Shown here: in pieces, positions 53,614-62,257 of the stretch
Numbering within the stretch: position 1 is the first letter of the stretch
Layout: every line of letters begins with the position of its first letter
NCBI RefSeq assembly: GCF_009709615.1
Contig: NZ_WJYA01000007.1
Location: forward strand, 124,001-188,000
Origin: Winogradskyella ouciana
GTDB lineage: Bacteria; Bacteroidota; Bacteroidia; Flavobacteriales; Flavobacteriaceae
Length of the DNA: 64,000 nt
Direction: 5' to 3'
Position numbers and translations under genes: made by a program
The notes under the pieces: model-generated
What the model saw: only the letters and a program-made list of their open reading frames with translations
Told to the model about the DNA's origin: nothing
The model's database searches: none

Positions 53614-54231
53614 TTGGACTACAACATACTTTTTTCCTTTGCTTTGGCGACCTCGGCATTAGCAATCTCGCCAGGACCAGACAATATTTATGTCTTGGTG
53701 CAAAGTATTACCAACGGAAAGTCTCATGGACTTGCTACTGTAAGTGGTCTAATTACAGGTTGTATAGTGCATACTACACTTTTGGCTTTTGGTGTTTCGG
53801 CGATTATTAAAGCAAATGAAGATTTATTTTTCGCAATTAAGGTATTGGGAGCTCTATATCTTCTATACTTGGCCTATAAAGTACATAAGTCTAGCTCACA
53901 ATTGGATTTGGATGCCAATACCGTGCCTAAAAAGAGCCTTAAAGGTTTATTTATTCAGGGTTTTTTTATGAATGTACTTAATCCAAAAGTCACTATTTTT
54001 TTTCTAGCTTTTTTCCCAGGATTTCTATTCTCTGAAAGTATGAGTACTGTGATTCAGTTCTATATTCTGGGAGGTATTTTTATGTTGGTGTCTTTTATTA
54101 TTTTTTCCTCAATTGCTTTGCTTGCAGGACAGATAAAAAAGTATATAACAAAACATAGAAACTCAGGTTTGGTTTTAAAATGGCTTCAGATTGTTGTGTT
54201 TATTGGGATTGCAATTTTCATTTTATTGTAG
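53614..54231 (+). CDS. LysE-family amino-acid exporter (TTG start)
   Basis: 205 residues, six hydrophobic segments, with the RhtB/LysE N-terminal signature ALAISPGPDNIYVL and the internal Gly-rich helix GLATVSGLITGC; NVLNPKVTIFFLAFFPGF matches the conserved NPK....F motif. It exports amino acids or related compounds. A stop codon lies directly upstream in frame and the next ATG would remove half of the conserved N-terminus, so the start must be TTG at 53614. Confidence 0.9.
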   Translation: MDYNILFSFALATSALAISPGPDNIYVLVQSITNGKSHGLATVSGLITGCIVHTTLLAFGVSAIIKANEDLFFAIKVLGALYLLYLAYKVHKSSSQLDLDANTVPKKSLKGLFIQGFFMNVLNPKVTIFFLAFFPGFLFSESMSTVIQFYILGGIFMLVSFIIFSSIALLAGQIKKYITKHRNSGLVLKWLQIVVFIGIAIFILL

Positions 54232-54255
54232 GATTTAAAAACGTATTTTATCCCT

Positions 54256-54263
54256 TATATTTG
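54256..54263 (+). promoter_or_regulatory. -7 box TATATTTG immediately before HMG-CoA lyase ATG
   Basis: Exact TAnnTTTG ending 5 nt before the start codon at 54269, so the transcript may be leaderless or nearly so. Confidence 0.55.
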
Positions 54264-54268
54264 AACCA

Positions 54269-55132
54269 ATGAATAAAGCGGTAAAACTCATAGAATGTCC
54301 AAGAGATGCTATGCAAGGCATTAAGGAATTTATTCCAACGGAAAAGAAAATACAGTACATTCAATCGTTGCTTCGTGTGGGCTTTGACACCATAGATTTT
54401 GGAAGTTTTGTATCACCTAAAGCGATTCCGCAAATGGTCGATACCGCTGAGGTGTTATCTCAGTTAGATTTAAGCACTACTAAAAGTAAGTTACTTGCCA
54501 TAATTGCTAATGTTAGAGGTGCTAACGACGCGTCTCAACATTCTGAAATTAGCTATCTAGGGTTTCCGTTTTCTATTTCAGAGAACTTTCAAATGCGTAA
54601 TACGCATAAAACTATTGCCCAATCCGTAGTTACACTTTCCGAGATTTTAGAGATTGCAGACAAAGCCAATAAGCAAGTTGTGGTGTACATTTCTATGGGT
54701 TTTGGTAATCCTTATGGAGATCCTTGGAATGTTGATATAGTAGGTGAGTGGACTGAGCGTTTGGCAAAAATGGGTGTGAACATTCTATCATTGAGTGATA
54801 CTATAGGTAGTTCTGATCCAGAGATTATTGATTATCTCTTTTCTAATTTAATTCCTAAATATCCAAAAATTGAATTTGGTGCTCATCTCCATACCACACC
54901 AACCACCTGGTTCGAAAAAATTGATGCAGCCTATAAAGCAGGTTGCAGACGTTTTGATGGTGCCATACAAGGATTTGGTGGTTGTCCTATGGCAAAAGAC
55001 GATCTAACTGGTAATATGCCAACTGAGAAAATGTTGTCTTACTTTACCCAAAAAAAGGCTCATGATTTAAATGCCATGAGTTTTGAAAGTGCTTATAACG
55101 AGGCTACTAAGATTTTTACTCAGTACCACTGA
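54269..55132 (+). CDS. Hydroxymethylglutaryl-CoA lyase
   Basis: 287 residues of the HMGL-like TIM barrel family: N-terminal LIECPRDAMQG (metal/substrate motif equivalent to EVGPRDGLQ), DFGSFVSPKAIPQM, LSLSDTIG, FGAHLHTTP with the metal-binding HxH, and the catalytic-loop Cys motif QGFGGCPMA. It cleaves HMG-CoA to acetyl-CoA and acetoacetate in leucine catabolism; the leucine-dehydrogenase-type gene elsewhere in the window fits this. Substrate assignment is from family knowledge. Confidence 0.92.
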   Translation: MNKAVKLIECPRDAMQGIKEFIPTEKKIQYIQSLLRVGFDTIDFGSFVSPKAIPQMVDTAEVLSQLDLSTTKSKLLAIIANVRGANDASQHSEISYLGFPFSISENFQMRNTHKTIAQSVVTLSEILEIADKANKQVVVYISMGFGNPYGDPWNVDIVGEWTERLAKMGVNILSLSDTIGSSDPEIIDYLFSNLIPKYPKIEFGAHLHTTPTTWFEKIDAAYKAGCRRFDGAIQGFGGCPMAKDDLTGNMPTEKMLSYFTQKKAHDLNAMSFESAYNEATKIFTQYH

Positions 55133-55325
55133 TTTTTAACCTATTTTACTGCAATCTAGAGTTGTTTCAACACGCAAACAATCACCTTAAACGATTATGT
55201 TTTTCTATGTCAATGGTTTGCGCTAAGATTGATATGTAAATTCATGCTGTTTTTATTTTGTAACTCTTGGATTGAATTGAGTAAACAAAAGAATTACGGC
55301 AGAATTTTATATTTAAATCCAATCA

Positions 55326-55667
55326 ATGAAACTGAGAAAAACAATAGGGATTCTTTTTATCATTTCGCAAATTGTGTTGATTATATACGCCAAGTTTGTC
55401 CCAGAGCGGTTTTTCTGTTGGGCACCTTTTGATGAACATACCTATTTAGATATTGATGTAGAGGTAAATGGTGAATTTCTGACCAAAAAGGAAATAGCAA
55501 AAAGGTATCGCTATAAATCCAAAGGCTGGGAACCTAGAAGCATCAACAATGTCTTTAGCATAATTAGGCAATACGAATCTACATACGGAAAAGAGGATAA
55601 TGCCTCTGTAAAAGTTAAATACGCAACCAATGGCAACGAGGAACGGATATGGTATTTCAATCAATAA
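55326..55667 (+). CDS. Small membrane-anchored protein of unknown function
   Basis: 113 residues: an N-terminal membrane helix (residues 5-24) followed by a ~85-residue soluble, charged domain (PERFFCWAPFDEHTYLDIDVEVNGE ... RIWYFNQ in pieces). No recognisable domain. First gene of an overlapping three-gene run with the HTTM-like and ATP-grasp genes (overlaps the next gene by 19 nt). A TATATTTA stretch just upstream may be its promoter. Confidence 0.65.
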   Translation: MKLRKTIGILFIISQIVLIIYAKFVPERFFCWAPFDEHTYLDIDVEVNGEFLTKKEIAKRYRYKSKGWEPRSINNVFSIIRQYESTYGKEDNASVKVKYATNGNEERIWYFNQ

Positions 55668-56779
55668 AACATATAATCCGTAGCCCATATTTTCCACTAA
55701 ATTTTAATGTAGAAAATATGCAGCCCAATATATTGCTAATGTGCAAGCTATTGTTTCTGTTGCTTGTTGTTCATGGATTTTTAGGCTATATAAGCGATCC
55801 TTTTTTGCCTTTTTTGAGGCCTTTAGATACTGTGTTAAATTATCCGGATATTTTTAAAATTTCAATAAAAAGCCTTTTTCTAATTTCGGGTTTGTTGTTA
55901 CTTTTTAACCTACAGCCACGAACAATGTCCATTATCTTAGGCAGTACATTAATTGTTATGCTAATGGCTTCTAAACCAATGTTTAGAAATCATCTGTTTA
56001 TATGTGGTTGTGCATTTTTATTGGCAGGTCTAACCCAAAAGAAGGAGTTGCCATGGCTATTATATTTACAATTAAGTTTAGTGTATTTTGGAGCTGCAAC
56101 AAATAAGATTTTTGAACCTGATTGGTGGAGTGGACAGTTTATGCATAATTGGTTGGTGAACTCCCAAGAAAATCAGTTTTACTTATCAGTATCAGCATTA
56201 ATGCCAGAGATGTTGTTTGCCAAGATTTTGTCGTGGAGTTCCATGCTCATAGAGTTTAGCATAGCAATTCTTTTATTGTTTAGGAAAAAACATTTGTTAG
56301 CGGTTTGGATGATTATTTTGTTCCATGCAGTATTGTATACGATGACACTTTTTAGGTTCGGTCATTTTTTTGAGGATATTGTCATCATACTCCTCATATT
56401 CCTAATCTGGCCTAAATTTAAATCTGAGGTTTATATCAACAGAAATGTACGCCCATTCTTCAGACCTCTTGTAGGATTATATTTTTTGAATAGCGATATT
56501 GAATATGAGCAGAATCAAGTAAATACTGACCCTTATTGGCTAAAAGTAAAATCAGGCAACAGAGTTTTATTTGATAGAGGCGCGTTGATTTTCTTGCTAA
56601 AATTCACACCAAACTTTTATCTGTCACTGTTTCTTTTTGATCAATTGATAAGATTTGTATTCAACGGAACAATAATGCATGGTATACAAATTTCTTTGAT
56701 GTGGTTTTGTATTCTTTTCTTTTTGCCTATAAATTTTGGGAGTAAAAGTGCTAAAAAAGTAGTTTTAGATGCTAGTTAG
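55649..56779 (+). CDS. HTTM-like polytopic membrane protein
   Basis: 376 residues with about nine hydrophobic segments; the region LSLVYFGAATNKIFEPDWWSGQFM and W.S...E..IA..L..R resemble the HTTM (vitamin-K carboxylase-like) and DoxX-like membrane families. No catalytic set that proves carboxylase activity is visible. Overlaps the upstream gene by 19 nt and the downstream ATP-grasp gene by 11 nt, so the three are a translationally coupled unit. A second HTTM gene is at 62258. The start is uncertain (an internal Met is at residue 24). Confidence 0.75.
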   Translation: MVFQSIKHIIRSPYFPLNFNVENMQPNILLMCKLLFLLLVVHGFLGYISDPFLPFLRPLDTVLNYPDIFKISIKSLFLISGLLLLFNLQPRTMSIILGSTLIVMLMASKPMFRNHLFICGCAFLLAGLTQKKELPWLLYLQLSLVYFGAATNKIFEPDWWSGQFMHNWLVNSQENQFYLSVSALMPEMLFAKILSWSSMLIEFSIAILLLFRKKHLLAVWMIILFHAVLYTMTLFRFGHFFEDIVIILLIFLIWPKFKSEVYINRNVRPFFRPLVGLYFLNSDIEYEQNQVNTDPYWLKVKSGNRVLFDRGALIFLLKFTPNFYLSLFLFDQLIRFVFNGTIMHGIQISLMWFCILFFLPINFGSKSAKKVVLDAS

Positions 56780-57920
56780 CTCAAAGAAAAAAAACATATC
56801 GGTTTTAATTCCAGATGGTGAAAGTCATCTCTTACTCTACATTGTTAACTGTTTGTCTCAAGAAAAGGATATCGATATCTATGTGATGTCTAGCAATAAA
56901 CATAACCCAATGCGATATTCTCGTTACATAAAGGGGTTTTCATATTATGTACAAACCCATTCTGATTTAGACTGGATAGAGCATATAAATACTGAAGTAG
57001 AAAAGCATAATATTGATGTGATTATGCCAATTTTTGAAACGCGAATAAAAACACTTATTCAACTACAATCAAAAATTAAAGAGCAAGATAAAATAGGGCT
57101 CTTGCCTTCTCTGACTGATTACAAGACTGCGTTTAACAAAAACCAACTGACTAAACATTTAAAAGGCAACAAATTACCTTTTGCAAAAAGTGTTACTGTT
57201 ACAGCGATTGAAGATTTGGAGAAAATAGAAAATCTAGATTTTCCTGTGATAATAAAACCAATTGAAGGTTTTGGTGGAGGTCAAGGCATTTTTAAATTTG
57301 ATACTATAAGAGACTTAAAAAAACATTTTAATAAGGCAGAATTTAAATATGAAAATATAATACAGGAGTATATTGAAGGTTACGATATAGATTGTAGTGT
57401 GTTGTGCAGAAATGGTGAGATTTTAGCACATACAATCCAAAAAGGAAATATGATGGGCGCCAACCAATTTTCACCTCAGTTTGGTTTAGAGTTTCTATAT
57501 GAGGAAGAACTTTATAAGGTCATTAAAAAATTAATGAAATCACTTAATTGGAGTGGAGTAGCCCATATAGATATGCGATATGATAATCATACCAATCAAT
57601 TTAAAGCAATAGAGGTCAATACACGATTTTGGGTGTCAGTTGAAGCATCGTTGCTTGCAGGTGTCAACTTCCCTTATTTATATTGCCTATCAAGTTTAGG
57701 ACAAGAGTTCAATAAACCAGAATATGAGTGTGTGAAATATCTAAGTTTAAAGGGGTTAATAAAGAAAATCAAGCAAGAAAAATTATTTGTTTTCAATATA
57801 AAATTTATGAGAAACAACACAGCATTGAAATTTATTTTTACGGATCCTATACCTACTGCATATAAGTTTATCTGGAGAACCAAAAATATACTTATCTCTC
57901 GCTTTAGAAAATTATTTTAA
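56769..57920 (+). CDS. ATP-grasp ligase domain protein
   Basis: 383 residues. N-terminal Rossmann-like preATP-grasp domain (ISVLIPDGESHLLLYIVNCL), ATP-grasp core with FPVIIKPIEGFGGGQGIFKF split around the Gly-rich loop, IIQEYIEGYDIDCSVL, and the Mg-binding end HIDMRYDNHTNQFKAIEVNTRFW (E-V-N-x-R). It forms an amide/peptide- or carboxylate-linked product by ATP-dependent ligation; substrate unknown. Last gene of the three-gene unit. The final ~90 residues (basic) match no domain I recognise. Confidence 0.85.
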   Translation: MLVSSKKKNISVLIPDGESHLLLYIVNCLSQEKDIDIYVMSSNKHNPMRYSRYIKGFSYYVQTHSDLDWIEHINTEVEKHNIDVIMPIFETRIKTLIQLQSKIKEQDKIGLLPSLTDYKTAFNKNQLTKHLKGNKLPFAKSVTVTAIEDLEKIENLDFPVIIKPIEGFGGGQGIFKFDTIRDLKKHFNKAEFKYENIIQEYIEGYDIDCSVLCRNGEILAHTIQKGNMMGANQFSPQFGLEFLYEEELYKVIKKLMKSLNWSGVAHIDMRYDNHTNQFKAIEVNTRFWVSVEASLLAGVNFPYLYCLSSLGQEFNKPEYECVKYLSLKGLIKKIKQEKLFVFNIKFMRNNTALKFIFTDPIPTAYKFIWRTKNILISRFRKLF

Positions 57921-58075
57921 TCTATTTATTTACCTTCATGTAATGAAATACTAATGTTAAATTGCTCATTTCAAAAGAGATAGTTTATACTAGAATTTAC
58001 TGTTGTTAGATTAACTATCTGATAACTAGTTATTAATACAATTTTGTATTATTTAAGCTTTTATCTGTGTTAATG

Positions 58076-58100
58076 AAATATTTAAAAGAGTTAAATATTT
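58076..58100. promoter_or_regulatory. Perfect inverted repeat before the first DUF4856 gene
   Basis: AAATATTTAA-AAGAG-TTAAATATTT: 10-bp perfect arms with a 5-nt spacer, ending 13 bp upstream of a TATATTTG -7 box. Position and symmetry suggest an operator, although AT-richness raises the chance of a coincidental match. Confidence 0.45.
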
Positions 58101-58113
58101 AATTTCCATATTG

Positions 58114-58121
58114 TATATTTG
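58114..58121 (+). promoter_or_regulatory. -7 box TATATTTG upstream of the first DUF4856 gene
   Basis: Exact TAnnTTTG, 80 nt before the ATG at 58202. The 57921-58201 gap also contains an ATAACTAGTTAT palindrome (58022-58033) and no ORF. Confidence 0.6.
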
Positions 58122-58201
58122 TTTCAAGTGTCATAAGTTGAAAACCTAACTTTTCAGTCTTAGACATCACCCTATAGTAAGTAATTTTAATCCCTATAAA
58201 A

Positions 58202-59392
58202 ATGAAATGTTTAGCCCCAATGATGGTGTTAATAGTGGTACTATTTACATCATGTTCTAGCAGTGATGACGGCAATTCTGACGACAATCAATTCCAAGTT
58301 CCATCCACGTACCAATTTAGTAGAAATGGCAGTAGTACGGTAAGCTATAGCCAACAAGCAAATGGCATTGCCATGGCAGATGAGTTTATTTCTGCACTAA
58401 GTGATAATGGATCAACTGAAGCGGAATTAAATGGAATGTTTACCAATACTGGTAATTATTTTTCAACGACTACATTAAATCAAAGCCCTTTTAAATTAAG
58501 AAGTAATATAGCGGCATCTTTCGATTATTATGCAAACAATCAGACTGTAGCAAATACCATAAAAGCAGATTTTGATGCATGGATTTCTGGTCAGGCAAAT
58601 GAGGTATATCCTAATTGGAATTCAGCGGCATCAGTAGGTGTTGCAGGTATGCTGGTTGAAGCAGATGGCATTACTACTAGACGCGTTAATGCTAAAGGTA
58701 TGCAATACAATCAGGCCTTAGGTAAAATGTTACTTGGCGGTTTAATGGTAGACCAGATGTTAAACAATTATTTAAGTATTTCGGTATTAGATGCCTCCAC
58801 TAATAGAATTGACAATGATAATGAGGTATTAGTAAGTGGAAGTAATTACACCGCTATGGAACATAGTTGGGATGCAGCATTTGGATTGGCTTTTGGATCT
58901 GATAATGCCCAAAACCCACAGCTTAATCAAGATCTATTTATGAATAAATATATATCTCGAGTAGATGTAGACCCTGATTTTAATGGAATAGCAGATGATA
59001 TATACGATGCGTTTAAATTGGGTAGAGCTGCAATTGTAGCTAAGGACTATGAACTTAGAGACCAACAAATAGATATTCTTAGAGAAAAATTTTCTGAGAT
59101 TATGGGTGTTAGATGTATTTATTATTTACGCCAAAGCAGATCTAACTTAGACTCTGACAAGGCAAACGCATTCCATGATTTATCTGAAGGATATGGATTT
59201 ATTTATGCATTGCAATTTACCCGTAAACCAGGTTCATCGGCGCCATACTTTACTAAATCTGAAGTAGATGTGTATCTAGCTCAGCTTTTGGAAGGCAATG
59301 GTTTTTGGGATGTTTCTGAAGATACGTTGAACCAAATAGCTTTTGCAATAGCTGCTCGTTTTAACTTTACGGTAGAGCAGGCAGAAAATTAA
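58202..59392 (+). CDS. DUF4856 lipoprotein, paralogue 1
   Basis: 396 residues, lipobox FTSC. The DUF4856 family is characteristic of Bacteroidota iron-type loci; recognisable stretches are QFSRNGSSTVSYSQQ, the FTNTGNYFSTT box, MLNNYLSISVLDA and the C-terminal HDLSEGYGFIYALQFTRKPG. It is closely related to the next gene over its whole length. Located in the envelope; its biochemistry is unknown. A terminator separates the paralogues. Confidence 0.88.
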   Translation: MKCLAPMMVLIVVLFTSCSSSDDGNSDDNQFQVPSTYQFSRNGSSTVSYSQQANGIAMADEFISALSDNGSTEAELNGMFTNTGNYFSTTTLNQSPFKLRSNIAASFDYYANNQTVANTIKADFDAWISGQANEVYPNWNSAASVGVAGMLVEADGITTRRVNAKGMQYNQALGKMLLGGLMVDQMLNNYLSISVLDASTNRIDNDNEVLVSGSNYTAMEHSWDAAFGLAFGSDNAQNPQLNQDLFMNKYISRVDVDPDFNGIADDIYDAFKLGRAAIVAKDYELRDQQIDILREKFSEIMGVRCIYYLRQSRSNLDSDKANAFHDLSEGYGFIYALQFTRKPGSSAPYFTKSEVDVYLAQLLEGNGFWDVSEDTLNQIAFAIAARFNFTVEQAEN

Positions 59393-59417
59393 AAAACAGA
59401 TTAAAATTATAAAAGTT

Positions 59418-59449
59418 AAGGCTTTCACTTTTGATGAAAGCCTTTTTTT
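59418..59449 (+). terminator. Intrinsic terminator after DUF4856 paralogue 1
   Basis: AAGGCTTTCA and TGAAAGCCTT perfect 10-bp stem, 7-nt loop, followed by TTTTT. Confidence 0.87.
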
Positions 59450-59622
59450 GTATGTGCTACTTTCTTCTGAATTTAAACTTATTATGTATAGTAGCTTCCG
59501 GGTATAGGTGCAAATTAGAAAGATTTTTTCTGAATTCTTCGTTAAATCATTATGTTTTAATAATCAGTAGGTTAGCGTGTTTTTGAAATCTAAATATCTG
59601 TAAGTCAAATTTTTATATTTTT

Positions 59623-59641
59623 ATTTAAAATTAATCTAAAT
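59623..59641. promoter_or_regulatory. 9-1-9 inverted repeat, Fur-like operator candidate
   Basis: ATTTAAAAT-T-AATCTAAAT lies next to the -33 element of the following promoter. The 9-1-9 organisation resembles Fur-family boxes; seven of nine positions match between arms. Regulation by iron is inferred from the locus content, not proven. Confidence 0.4.
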
Positions 59642-59646
59642 AAACT

Positions 59647-59676
59647 TTGTAGAATTCCCATTGAGTATTATTTTTG
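59647..59676 (+). promoter_or_regulatory. Complete promoter of DUF4856 paralogue 2
   Basis: TTG (59647-59649), 19-nt spacer, TATTTTTG (59669-59676), the optimum -33 / -7 form of Bacteroidota promoters, 62 nt before the ATG. Confidence 0.75.
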
Positions 59677-59737
59677 CACTCGGAATGCAATAAATTATTT
59701 ATAATAAGTCTTAATAAGAATAATAAACGATTAAAAA

Positions 59738-60925
59738 ATGAAGAAAATTGCCTTGAGTTTATTTGTAGTAGGAGCTTTGTTTACATCATGCTCTAGTGAT
59801 GATGATAATGGTTCAGCTGGTAACCAAGTCGTCGCACCTGCAACTTTTCAATTTGAAAGAAACGGGAGTACAACAGTAGATTATAACGGACAAACTACAC
59901 GTATTGAAATGGGTGGTGAGTTTGTATCTGCCTTAAATGACAATACCAAGACTGAAACTGAATTAGATGGTATGTTTACCAATACCGGAAATTATTTTTC
60001 AACTACAGCATTAAACGAATCTACCAAAAATATAAGAAGTAAAACCGCTGCTTCAATGGATTATTTTTCTGCAAATACAACTGAAGCTAATGTCATAAAA
60101 GCAGATTTTGATAGCTGGATAGCAAATCAGGTATCAGAAGTTTTTCCAAATTGGGAAAATACGGCTACTGCTGGTAATGCAGGTCAGATACAAGAAGCTG
60201 GTGGTTCTATGCGCTATGTAAACGGAAAAGGTCTTGAGTATAACCAAGCCATCAACAAAGCATTAATTGGTGCGCTTATGGTAGATCAAATGCTAAACAA
60301 CTACCTAAGTACTTCGGTTTTAGATGCTGGCACTAACAGAGCAGATAACGATGCTGAAATTTTAGCAGAAGGGAAAAACTACACCAATATGGAGCACAAA
60401 TGGGATGAAGCGTTTGGTTACTTATATGGTACAGATGATCCTTTAGCGCCACAACTTGGAGCGGATAATTTCTTAAATAAATATCTAGCTCGTGTTGATA
60501 GTGATGAAGATTTTACTGGTATAGCTCAAGATATTTACGATGCCTTTAAATTGGGTAGAGCAGCAATCGTTGCTAAGAATTATGAAGTAAGAGATGAGCA
60601 AGCCGAAATTATAAGAGAAAAAATTTCTGAAATTATTGGCATAAGAGCAGTTTACTATTTACAGTCTAGCAAAGCTACTTTAGGAACAGATTACGCAAGT
60701 GCTTTCCATGATTTATCTGAAGGGTTTGGTTTTGTTTATAGCTTACAATTTACAAGACAACCAGGAACTGATGCACCATACTTTACAAAAGCAGAAGTTG
60801 ATGCCTATATAGCGGAATTAATGGAAGGCAACGGATTTTGGGATGTAACATCAGCAACCTTGGATAACATGGCCAGTGAAATAGCTGCACGTTTCAACTT
60901 TACGTTAGAGCAAGCAAGCAATTAG
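59738..60925 (+). CDS. DUF4856 lipoprotein, paralogue 2
   Basis: 395 residues, lipobox FTSC. Same domain order as the gene at 58202 with high similarity, e.g. QFERNGSTTVDYNGQ, FTNTGNYFSTTAL, QAINKALIGALMVDQMLNN, FHDLSEGFGFVYSLQF. Separate promoter with a Fur-like inverted repeat. Function unknown; likely involved in iron or haem handling together with the imelysin and TonB receptor genes downstream. Confidence 0.88.
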   Translation: MKKIALSLFVVGALFTSCSSDDDNGSAGNQVVAPATFQFERNGSTTVDYNGQTTRIEMGGEFVSALNDNTKTETELDGMFTNTGNYFSTTALNESTKNIRSKTAASMDYFSANTTEANVIKADFDSWIANQVSEVFPNWENTATAGNAGQIQEAGGSMRYVNGKGLEYNQAINKALIGALMVDQMLNNYLSTSVLDAGTNRADNDAEILAEGKNYTNMEHKWDEAFGYLYGTDDPLAPQLGADNFLNKYLARVDSDEDFTGIAQDIYDAFKLGRAAIVAKNYEVRDEQAEIIREKISEIIGIRAVYYLQSSKATLGTDYASAFHDLSEGFGFVYSLQFTRQPGTDAPYFTKAEVDAYIAELMEGNGFWDVTSATLDNMASEIAARFNFTLEQASN

Positions 60926-60943
60926 TTAAAAAAAAAGAATAAT

Positions 60944-61015
60944 TAATGTCATATTGAGCTCAGTCGAAAAGCAATATCATAACGAGTTCATTTGTTCCTC
61001 GACTGGTCTCAAAAT
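60944..61015. repeat. Dispersed repeat with an imperfect inverted-repeat structure
   Basis: CATATTGAGCTCAGTCGA and TCGACTGGTCTCAAAATG are inverted counterparts separated by ~30 nt. The core resembles the GAGC...GTCGAAG motif at 15291 and 41027. Confidence 0.55.
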
Positions 61016-61042
61016 GATGATTATGGTTTGTTGAAAACAATG

Positions 61043-61050
61043 TATTTTTG
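61043..61050 (+). promoter_or_regulatory. -7 box TATTTTTG before the imelysin gene
   Basis: Exact TAnnTTTG, 28 nt before the ATG at 61079; excludes the upstream TTG frame opening at 60992. Confidence 0.65.
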
Positions 61051-61078
61051 CAAACCAAAAAATGAAAAAAATATAACT

Positions 61079-62203
61079 ATGTTAAAGAAAATAGTTTTCA
61101 TTCTAAGTATTGTTAGTGTAATCGTTGCCTGTTCATCTTCAGATGACAGCAATGGAGGCAGTAATGATAATTTTGATAGAACAGCTTTGTTAACCAATTA
61201 TGCGGATAATATTATCGTTCCTGCATTGGTTAATTTTCAGTCTAAAATGTCAGATATGGAAACCGCGAAAAGCGACTTTATCAATGACATTAACCAAACC
61301 AATTTGAATATATTGAGTGATGCTTGGCTAGAGGCCTACAAAGCATGGCAGCATGTGGAGATATTTAATATTGGTATTGCAGAAACACTTTCTGCAGATG
61401 AGAATAGTGGATTTGTTGTATTCTTCAATAGATATCCTGTTACTGTCTCAGATATTGAAGCAGGTGCAGCATCGGGTAATTACGATTTAAATGCTATTTC
61501 CTATTATGATGCACAAGGGTTTCCGGCATTGGATTTTTTAATTCATGGCGTGGCAGATTCAGACACAACCCCTTTAGATAAGTTTACAACCAACCCTAAT
61601 TTTGAAGGTTACGCAAATTATATCACGGATGTGATCGCTCAAATGAGAACGATAATTAATACTGTGGTAAGTGATTGGCAAGGGTCATACAGAGACAGTT
61701 TTATAAACAATACATCTTCTAGCGCTACAGGATCTTTCAATAAAATGGTCAATGATTTTATTTACTATTATGAAAAAGGATTGAGAGCTAACAAAATAGG
61801 AATTCCTGCAGGTAATTTTTCTGTAGATCCATTGCCAGAAAAAGTAGAAGCATATTACAAAAACGATGTATCTAAAGAATTGGCATTACTTGGGTTGGAA
61901 ACAATTGAGAAAGTATTTAATGGGCAAGCAATAGTTGGCTCAGGAGCATCTTCCCAAAGTTTTGCATCTTACTTGGATTATTTAGAGAATTCACAGTTAA
62001 GGGACGATATCAATGCCCAATTTTTAGCTACAAAACAACAAATACAATCTTTAAACAATAGCTTTAGTCAACAGGTTATGGAAGATAATACCCAAATGAC
62101 CCAAGCGTATGATTTGCTTCAAGGTGCGGTCGTATTGCTAAAGGTTGATATGGCTTCTGCGTTTAACGTAAGTATCGATTTTACGGATAGTGACGGAGAT
62201 TAA
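61079..62203 (+). CDS. Imelysin-family lipoprotein
   Basis: 374 residues from ATG 61079 (IVFILSIVSVIVACSSS: lipobox Cys). Imelysin-like all-alpha domain with ANY-type N-terminus LLTNYADNIIVPALVNFQ and WLEAYKAWQHVEIF, the central FPALDFLIHG and C-terminal LLKVDMASAFNVSIDF. Imelysins are iron-regulated periplasmic or outer-membrane proteins, several linked to EfeO-type iron uptake. Gene order with DUF4856, HTTM and TonB-receptor genes supports iron acquisition. Confidence 0.9.
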   Translation: MLKKIVFILSIVSVIVACSSSDDSNGGSNDNFDRTALLTNYADNIIVPALVNFQSKMSDMETAKSDFINDINQTNLNILSDAWLEAYKAWQHVEIFNIGIAETLSADENSGFVVFFNRYPVTVSDIEAGAASGNYDLNAISYYDAQGFPALDFLIHGVADSDTTPLDKFTTNPNFEGYANYITDVIAQMRTIINTVVSDWQGSYRDSFINNTSSSATGSFNKMVNDFIYYYEKGLRANKIGIPAGNFSVDPLPEKVEAYYKNDVSKELALLGLETIEKVFNGQAIVGSGASSQSFASYLDYLENSQLRDDINAQFLATKQQIQSLNNSFSQQVMEDNTQMTQAYDLLQGAVVLLKVDMASAFNVSIDFTDSDGD

Positions 62204-62222
62204 TTCAAAATAATATGAAACT

Positions 62223-62253
62223 AAGGGTTCTCTTAATTGGGAATCCTTTTTTT
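62223..62253 (+). terminator. Hairpin/T-run between imelysin and HTTM genes (attenuator candidate)
   Basis: AAGGGTTCTC and GGGAATCCTT pair over 10 bp with two G-T wobbles, 6-nt loop, followed directly by T5. It ends 4 nt before the HTTM ATG at 62258, leaving no room for a separate promoter, so it may partially attenuate the downstream genes. Confidence 0.65.
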
Positions 62254-62257
62254 ATTT

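Larger units (their letters stand above)
59393..59737. other. Gap between the two DUF4856 genes (terminator, operator-like repeat, promoter)
   Basis: 345 bp without an ORF. It contains the terminator at 59418, an inverted repeat at 59623 and a textbook promoter ending at 59676; no other feature was seen. Confidence 0.7.

Noticed and set aside
53614-53971. Alternative plus-strand frames at 53598-53810 and 53789-53971
   Set aside because: Shadows of the LysE-family gene in another frame; no recognisable protein.
60992-61078. TTG-initiated extension of the imelysin protein
   Set aside because: It lies upstream of the -7 box and within a dispersed repeat, and would mask the lipoprotein signal.
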